The notes below the pieces were generated by a model. It was not told where the DNA came from, made no database searches, and worked only from the letters and a program-made list of their open reading frames with translations. A stretch of 64,000 bases of DNA, taken from assembly GCA_964017235.1 (NCBI GenBank), contig OZ024929.1:23619464-23683463 (forward strand), given 5' to 3'. The translations under genes and the position numbers were made by a program. Positions 56,935 through 64,000 of the stretch are shown in pieces; the stretch's first letter is position 1, and every line of letters begins with the position of its first letter. Origin of the DNA: Sabellastarte sp. h YS-2021 (Eukaryota; Annelida; Polychaeta; Sabellida; Sabellidae).

Positions 56935-58970
56935 GATACTTGGACATAGCTCCCAATGATGATGTTAATTTTACTGTCAATGATGGACAATTTTTGGAAT
57001 TGCTATTATTATGAATAAGGGGTGAAACAATTAAGTTTGCATCTTACCGTAAAAAGGAAGAGAATAAACATGAAAATAGACTGAAATATGAGATCAATTT
57101 TCTTGAAAATATTGGCAATATGGCCTTAGCAGAAATTATAGACATAAAAAAATCAGAATTAGAAAATATTAGACAAAAATCTACAATTGGTAGTGCTATT
57201 CGTGCCAGAACTCAATGGCTTAATGAAGGTGAAAAACCCTCAAAGTTTTTCTGCTCTTTGGAAAAGTATAACTATACTGAAAAAACAATAAAAAGTATTC
57301 AGCTACAAGATGGTCAACGCATTACTGACCAGAAAAAAATACTGGAAGAGATTAAAAATTTCTATTCATCACTCTTTTCTGAAAAAAAAACACAAGATCA
57401 AAATTTAGATACTTTATTTAAAGAAAAACATGTAAGACAACTGTCCTTATCTGAATCAAAAATTGTAGAAGAGGAGTTAACACTTGATGAAATTAAAGCA
57501 GATGAAAAATAATAAATGTCCTGGGGTAGATGGCTTTCCAGCTGAGTTTTTTCAAATATTTTGGGGACATATTAAATATTTTGTTCTCAGAGGATTAAAT
57601 TATGCATATAATAGTGGTGAAATGACAGTTTTATTAAGAACTTGCATCATAAGCTGTCTCCCTAAAGGAAATAAGCCCCGTGAAATTTTGAAGAATTGGA
57701 GGCCAATCTCTTTACTATCAGTCGTATACAAAATAGCCTCTTCAGCAATTGCAAACCGTTTGAAAAAAGTACTCGACATCTTAATATCTAAATCACAAAG
57801 TGGTTTTATAAGTGGGAGGTTCATTGGAGAGAATACAAGACTTGTCTATGATATGCATTATGTAGAGAAAAACAATTCACAATGTCTCCTCATGCTTGTT
57901 GATTTTCAAAAGGCATTTGACTGTTTCATGGAACTTCTTGTCAAATGTGCTCAACATTTATAAATTTGGGACTAGATTTTGCAAATGGATTAGTGTTTTC
58001 AACAAAAATATAAAGGGATCTGTGATATAATCAGGATTTCTGTCAAAGCCATTTAACATAGAGAGGGGATGCAGACAAGGCGACCCCATAGCTGCTTATG
58101 TGTTCTTACTATGTGCACAAATTCTTCTTCTCATGGTTGATAATAACAACAGTATTGCTGGAATTTCAATAAAGAAGCACAGTTATAATATCACACAGTT
58201 CGCTGATGATACTACAATATTTCTGCATGGAAGTTGGGACTCTCTAATTGCAACACTGAACACGTTAGAAATAGTTGGCTCTCTATCTGGACTCAAAGTG
58301 AATACAGATAAAACCAAAATAATATGGTTGGGGAAAAACATTCTCAGGATATGTATGAAACCCCACAGAAGCTTGACTGGGGTACAACTGAATTTAACTT
58401 GCTGGGGTTTACAATTTTCGGTTGATCTGAATAAAATACCTGCAATGAATTACAGTTTGATAATCAAATTACCTGAAGCCCAGGTATTAATAGAACTGAC
58501 ATACGTGAGGATATTACATTAACAAAATAGAAAAAATTCTGATCCGGTGGAGAAGAAGGAATTTGACACCACATGGGAAAATTACAGTTCTTAAAACATT
58601 TGTTTTAAGCAGTTTAAATCATATATTTGCTTCTCTTCCTTCTCCAGATAAACAAACAATTAGCAGTTTAAATAAATTAATGTATTCCTTTCTATGGGAT
58701 AATAAACCTAGTAAGATTAGTTGCAATCAAATTACAAATGATTTTTTTCAATGGAGGACTAAAAATGATAGATTTGGACAATTTTGTTAGGGCTCAGAAG
58801 CTTGCATGGGTGAAACGTTTCATTCTATCTCCCGATTCTCCATGGAGTAAACTATTTTCATCCACAGTAAGCCCAGATAAATTCTATTTGATGGGATCTT
58901 TGTGGCCTAAAATTTTGGCAAATACCCTGTCAAATCCATTTTGGAAAGAAGTTTATTGGTTGGGGTAAAT
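56935..58970 (+). pseudogene. LINE reverse transcriptase domain
   Basis: The region before the palm (SAIRARTQWLNEGEKPSKFF, about 57193-57255) and NNKCPGVDGFPAEFFQIF (about 57507-57560) lead to RPISLLSVVYKIASSAIANR (about 57700-57760), SQSGFISGRFIGENTRLVYD, LMLVDFQKAFD (about 57886-57920) and the catalytic FADDTTIFLHG (about 58199-58233). Thumb and connecting sequence run to 58970. Frames change near 57500, 57965, 58525 and 58760, so at least four breaks lie in this part. The block from 57120 to 57512 is fully open. Confidence 0.85.
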
Positions 58971-59099
58971 TTCTTGACAAAAAACACTTCGTCCCACTGA
59001 AGCCTTATCAAGTCCTATGTGGTACAACTCAGGGATATCCACTGAACCACTTTTCTTTTCACATTGGTACAATGCAGGGATATGTGTCCCATTGGACAT

Positions 59100-59867
59100 A
59101 ATGTAAAACGCAAGATTGATGGAGCTAGCTGATATTCAACACCATTATAACTTAAAGCAATTTTTTAGAATACCTTCGAATTCAAAGATGTTTAAAACAA
59201 TTTTTTGGTAAATGCGATATACATAATTTTTCAATTGATAGACCAATTTTTCCTCCATATTTGAAAACACTGCTTAATCATAATAAAGGAAGTCGGCATT
59301 TTTATGAAATTTTAAAAGATCACTATGATAATAAAAAAATGAAGAGTAAATGGACACAAATTCTTAATACTGATATCAGTGAAAAAGGTTGGGACATGAT
59401 TTGTAAGATCTGTTTTAAAACCTTAAAATGAAATGACTTCATTTGGTTCCAAAACAGAATTATCCAAAGAATTTTAGGTACAAGGGCTTATCTTAATCAA
59501 ATTTGTATAAGTAGTACCTTTACCTGTGTGTTTTGTGAAATGTCTGTAGAGACTATATGCCACATTTTTACTTCCTGTCCAGTGGTCATACAATTTTGGA
59601 ATAACTTAAAATTGTGGCTCCAGCAGTTCTTCAACATGTACCTAGATCTTAATCGCAAGATTATTATCTTTGGTACACTTAAAAAAAGTAGACTTTTTCC
59701 CCAGAAATATTACTATTATTGTTGCAAATAAGTACATATTTACATGTTCCAGAAATTCAAAAATACTTGACTTATTTGGTTTTCAAAATTTTCTAAGAAG
59801 TGTATACATTGATCAAGAATATATAGCCAAAACCAATAACCAGTTAGAACAGTTCTTAGCAACTTGA
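59100..59867 (+). pseudogene. LINE C-terminal region with Cys/His motif
   Basis: CVFCEMSVETICHIFTSCP (about 59528-59585) is the C-x2-C...H-x4-C motif found after the RT in L1/Tx1-type LINEs. The end of the protein is seen as GFQNFLRSVYIDQEYIAKTN to a stop near 59867, in a shifted frame. A 3' UTR of ~210 bp with AATAAA and a short A run follows. Confidence 0.75.
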
Positions 59868-60080
59868 TCAATACTTGAGAGAATAAAAGGGAGCTGAAAG
59901 TATCAAAGTACTTTGTAGTTAAATTGAAAATTAATTATGTACTTTAGATACTTGTAGTTTATGAATCAATAGTTATGCAAAGCTGGCTTCATGTTACTGT
60001 ATTTTGAGAAATGCTTTTTTCTATTTTTGTGTGCACATGTATATTTGTTTTTCTCTTGTATATGAAAATGAATAAAAAAA

Positions 60081-61117
60081 AAGTATTCAGCTTTGTAGGT
60101 TATTGTTTCGACTTCTCTATCAGTCTGGTGAAGTCCACTCAGGAGAAGTGGACTTAATAGGACTCCTGACGGTCACAGTGAAACAAGTCCTGTTGGGCCA
60201 TCTTCAAATGAGGCCTCTTCAGTGGCACCTGAAAAAGGATTGGCATTTGATAGAGGTTATGGAGATACCATCCCTCTGCCCAGATCACTCCATCCTCATC
60301 TGGATTGGTGGCTGGACAAGGTCAATATTTTACAAGGTCAGCCTTTACACCCTCTTTGTTATGGTCTGCAGTTATTTACAGATGCATCAAACGAAGGTTG
60401 GGGTGCACACCTAGGGGATTGCACCGCAAACGGCCTATGGTTGTACATAAATTTCCAATATTTAAAAGAAGTCCTACTAGCCCTCAAGGAGTTCAGGCCT
60501 TTGTGCTGGGGCCAGACTATTTTAGTGGCAATGGACAACACCACAGTTTTTTCCTACATAAACAAGGAGGGGATATGAGATCAGGCTGTCATGGTGCAAC
60601 CTCGGGCAAATAGTGCTGACGGCCAGGCACATACCAGGTCGCCTAAATGTGATAGTGGACAAGTTGTCCAGACATCGACAGATGATCCAAATGTAGTTGT
60701 AGGAAGTGTTTGACCACTTGTGTTCAAGATGACACACACCCCAGGTGTAGCTGTTTGAGGTTCAACAACAAACTTCCCAAATTTGTGTCTCTGGTACTAG
60801 ATCAGACGGCTTGAAAAGTGAACACATTTAGTCTTCAATAGGAGGGTCTGGATATTTATGCCTTTCCTCCAGCGTCTCTTTTTGGCCAGGTGGTCTCCAA
60901 GGTGGAAGACCAGGGGTGCCGACGAATGATACTGATTGCCCCAGGTTAGCTCAACATGCCCTTGTTCTGGGATCTGGTCAAATTGTTCATTCAAGTACCA
61001 CTCCTGCTGCCACAGCTGGGGAACCAACTGTCACAATCGTTCAGCGAGTGTCCCCACAGGGATCTCCTCAACATGAACCTCCATGCTTGGCTCCTTGAGC
61101 CACAAGCATAAAAAACA
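60081..61117 (+). repeat. ~1.04 kb direct repeat, right copy (downstream of the LINE)
   Basis: It begins AAGTATTCAGCTTTG immediately after the LINE A run and ends at CATAAAAAACA, after which DIRS-D continues into its recombinase part without a break. It covers the RNase H part and the stretch after it. It is a copy of 52593-53637. Confidence 0.9.
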
Positions 61118-61119
61118 GG

Positions 61120-62060
61120 GGTTCTCTCAGGAAGTGACAAGAATTGAGGCTCCTCCAAAACTTTCAACCAGAGGAGTCTGTGAGTCGAAGTGGTCTGTGT
61201 TTGTAAAATGGTGTGAGTTCAACCAGGTGGACTTCAGGTCACCTTTTATAAAACAGATTGCAGATTTCCTCCTGTTCTTGTTTCAGGAGAAGCATCTTCA
61301 ACCTAGCACTATTGGTGACTATAAAACAGCTGTAACAGATACAATTGGGAATGAGAAGGTCAATATCAGCAAAGGTGGGAATTTGACTTGCTTGTTGGAC
61401 AGTTTTCCTCATTATAAACCTAATGGAGGGTGTCCCTTGTTAGAATCTTTCCTTGGTTTTACATCAATTGACCAAACCTACTTTTCAGCCTCTTAGGAAA
61501 GCTTCTCTGAATCATGTGGCATTGAATACTGTGTTCCTTCTGGCCCTAGGATCGGGCAAGAGGAGTGAGATTCATGCTTGATTGCATTGGAATATCTTGC
61601 ATCAGGAGGATTGGTCAAAAGTCTCCTTCTTCCCTTCCCCCAGCTTCTTGTCCAAAAATCAGCTGGCTAGGGAGGAACCTGCTTGTGTTGCATCAGTGAT
61701 TATCCCAGCTCTGGCTCCTAAACTTGATAAATCTCTTAAGGAGGATAGGACCCTTTGACCGGTAAGGCCATTGGTTTATTATTTGGACACAATCAAGAAC
61801 ATCCAACAGGGTAAGGATTTTGTTTTTGTCTCCTTTAAGAAGAATTTGAGTATGGGCATTGTCCCTGCTACTATCGCTTGGATTTTGCAGACGGTGTTTT
61901 TGTGCCATCAGCTTTCGGATGACAATGCTCAACTTCTGCATCAGGTGAAGGCTCATGACGTTAGAACCTTTGCAGTCTCCAAGGCCGTCCATGGAGGTGT
62001 GCCTTTGGACCAGATCCTTTAAAGCCTGTCCTTGGAAGTCACACAATACCTTCACCCAGT
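61120..62060 (+). pseudogene. DIRS-D tyrosine recombinase region
   Basis: WCEFNQVDFRSPFIKQIADF and FQEKHLQPSTIGDYKTAVTD (about 61210-61340), LGSGKRSEIH-like sequence (about 61545-61575) and VKAHDVRTFAVSKAVHGG (about 61945-61998) correspond to the DIRS-B recombinase. Broken at several places. Confidence 0.75.
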
Positions 62061-62439
62061 TTTAATTGAAGAATGTGGCTTGTACTGATTCAGAATTGTA
62101 CCATTTAGGGTTAGTTGTGGCGGCTGAGCAGATCCGCGAGTAGCTGGACCCTATATGTAGGTACATGCTGTATAGGTTGTTATCTGAAGAAGGGACCCTT
62201 TCTTTTTGCTTCAACCGCTTTCTTCCTAGCAGGTTGTCTTTGGTATAAAGGTCAGCTGCAAGAAAGATATTCTTATTTGGCTTCCATGGGAATCCTTATG
62301 GACTGAACTCTCATCCTCCCTCTCCTGCAAGTATCTGGTTCAGGCAAAGAATAAAGGGGGTGCAGAATCCAAGAGTAGGGCACCCTGACACCAGTAGTCC
62401 CTCTTTACCTTTAGGGCCTGGATAGACTTGATCGGAGTT

Positions 62440-62745
62440 CTTGATGTCCCTGGTCTTAGCTACCCTCCATCCACCAGGTAGTTATTCTGCATTTGTCCAC
62501 TAGGTAAGATGTATCAATGCAATAAAATGGATAAATTAAGTAAATTAAATTTGTATCAGTTAATACCTTACCTAGTGGAGAAGGGGATTCCCACCCAAAC
62601 TTCCACGCAATATACAGCTTTATCTGATGAAAAAGACACTACTGGTCGCGGCCAAAGCCCAGGACATTTTTTCTAATGTTGGTAAGACCGGCAGCGTGCT
62701 GGGCATATGCATTGTCCACTAGGTAAGGTATAAACTTACTTATTT
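62440..62745 (+). repeat. DIRS-D right terminal region (internal complementary region + terminal repeat)
   Basis: TTGTCCACTAGGTAAGATG (about 62492-62510), its inverted form TTACCTAGTGGA (about 62566-62577), and a third copy TTGTCCACTAGGTAAGGTA (about 62713-62731) repeat the layout of the DIRS-A right end (288, 373, 592) and that of DIRS-B. Confidence 0.8.
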
Positions 62746-64000
62746 ATTTACTTATTAATTTTTCCAACTCCCAACAGTGACAAACTAGTTGACAAACTAG
62801 TGACAAACAGAAGCCTAGAGGTTTTCACTGTACAGTAAATCAATTGTAACTGGAAAACTATTGCAGTTACAGTATTTGTTTAAATGTTTTCTAACTATTT
62901 TTTTACACCATAACAGCTACTTTTGTACTTTACTTAAGAATACCAATTGCACTGCACAACTTTTGTGTCTTTTTCTTCTTTCACTTTTACTCTGAAACGC
63001 ATGCACAGTTAACTGACACAGAGCACTGATTGCTTGTTTTCTGGTAGGATGACAACAACACCTGTTTTTTAAATGTTAAACTGTCAACAACATATTTTAA
63101 TAAACAACATTCTGTTTTTTTTTATTAATATGAATAAGATTTAACTATTATTTTATTTGAATTTAATACTTCAAAAACTTTAAAACGGGTTAAACCCATT
63201 AAAGTACTTTAAACACAGGTTTTCAACATATGAACGAACACACTTTGCTATAAATGTGATGGCACATTGTACCACTTTGTATCAAAACACAAAACATTTT
63301 GGGGGGCTTTATATATTTATACAAAATACTTTGTGAAGGAATCCACTTGCATAAAAACAGTAGATTCCTTTTTAAAAGTATATTAAATAACAAAAGTTTT
63401 GATTGTATTGTTTTTGCATTACACTGCACTTGTAAAGTGAATCTGATAGAGGGTTTGAAACCCTCGCTCTCCCAGTTTCTTTGTAACAGTGACATGAAAA
63501 AGGATGAGTAAAAATATTGAAGAAGAAAAACATTCAGGCAAATCATTGTGGTATATGAACAAGGTTATTTGTAGATAATAAATTTATATTTTAGACAGCA
63601 AATACTGGTGATTAGCATAGAAAATCGGTCCTGACATATTTTCAACACTAAATCTAAGGTAGATTTCTGACAAGAAAAAGAAGTCATGTTTCATGAGAAT
63701 AATCAACACTAAATCTTGTTTAGGTTTTCTACAGTAAACAGTAGTTATGTTTTAGACTAGAAATCTTGGTGATGTGGGGTTGAAAATCATGATCTGAAAA
63801 CTGATGTACAATTTTTCAACTATAAATTCATGTTTGATTACTAACAGAAAAGGTGGTCATATTTTGGAATGAAAAACATATTGAATGCGAGAAAATATAT
63901 GACATGAATATGTTAATTGTGTACTTTCCCCAAAATTGGTGAACTTTAAAAAAAGACTGATACAGCTAAATAATTTTAATTCAGCCTTCTTAGTTTGTAC
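62746..64000. other. AT-rich stretch, nothing firmly recognised
   Basis: No gene is seen on either strand. 63590-63880 hints at a decayed ~65-75 bp repeat (TTTTCAACACTAAATC-, TCTTGGTGAT- and GAAAATC-type words recurring). Confidence 0.4.

Larger units (their letters stand above)
53638..60080 (+). mobile_element. Tx1/L1-like LINE, near full length, in DIRS-D
   Basis: The element of about 6.4 kb (4.8 kb without a nested insert) has a ~780-bp leader, an apurinic-type endonuclease, a reverse transcriptase, a C-terminal Cys/His motif and a 3' end AATGAATAAAAAAAAA. No separate ORF1 is recognised in the leader. Sequence style places it with Tx1/L1-type LINEs common in aquatic animals. It is dead, with at least eight frame interruptions plus the insertion at 55271-56934. 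Its two ends coincide exactly with the edges of a ~1.04 kb duplicated target. Confidence 0.85.
49655..62745 (+). mobile_element. DIRS-D: DIRS-type element split by a LINE
   Basis: Parts in order are gag-like (about 49930-51500), RT (about 52130-52580), RNase H (about 52590-53170, duplicated at 60081-60660), recombinase (about 61120-62060) and a right terminal region (62440-62745). It is the same branch as DIRS-B. A 6.4 kb LINE interrupts it at 53638-60080. The true left end may be at 43985, which would make the whole nest about 18.8 kb. The copy is heavily broken (well over ten interruptions) and older than DIRS-B. Confidence 0.8.

Noticed and set aside
63223-63546. 107-codon minus-strand frame near the window end
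   Set aside because: AT-rich sequence with no recognisable domain or exon signals.

Overview
The window looks like a gene-poor, repeat-saturated stretch of a metazoan genome, most likely a lophotrochozoan and plausibly a bivalve mollusc. The reasons are a spliced host gene, several tyrosine-recombinase (DIRS/Ngaro-type) retroelements, tRNA-headed SINEs, a Tx1/L1-like LINE, and many elements built as a terminal hairpin plus an internal tandem array, an architecture known from bivalve 'pearl' and Helentron-like elements. The taxon is an inference. There are no operons, CRISPR arrays or free-standing RNA genes.

Host gene. The only host coding sequence I can support is the last two exons of a TBP-like factor (TBPL1/TRF2/TLF family), 18756-18850 and 26684-26937 on the + strand. 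They are separated by a 7.8 kb intron that holds a nearly full-length DIRS element and a tandem-array element. Upstream exons are not visible in the window.

Layout. 1-652: right end of a DIRS element (A). 653-6368: hairpin/array elements (families called R1 and R2 here) and a small foldback. 6369-9445: AT-rich repeats, a SINE with a 13-bp target duplication, and an array element (R6). 9640-17840: an array of ~145-bp units (R5) split by a ~7.4 kb insertion with inverted ends, which contains a minus-strand DIRS (E) that is itself interrupted by a 351-bp-unit array element (R4). 17841-26937: the TBPL1-like exons and intron with DIRS-B. 26938-32090: 3' flank, a third R2 copy, degenerate repeats. 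32090-43925: two parts of a minus-strand DIRS recombinase gene separated by a ~10.6 kb block of R3 repeats, which carries DIRS-C, SINEs and an orphan 2.1 kb insert. 43985-62745: probably one heavily nested DIRS (D), containing an R5 array, a 4.7 kb CAACGTTG-rich inverted-repeat element and a 6.4 kb LINE. The LINE carries a TTAA-flanked element, which carries a MITE. 62746-64000: nothing recognised.

Most notable. (1) The LINE in DIRS-D is bounded exactly by two ~1.04 kb direct copies of its target, which looks like a giant target-site duplication. (2) Five otherwise different tandem-array families seem to share one degenerate core motif and a terminal-hairpin architecture. (3) DIRS-B has two left termini of different families in series but one right terminus. 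(4) A ~10.6 kb block sits inside a recombinase gene. All DIRS copies are treated as fossils; every one is broken.
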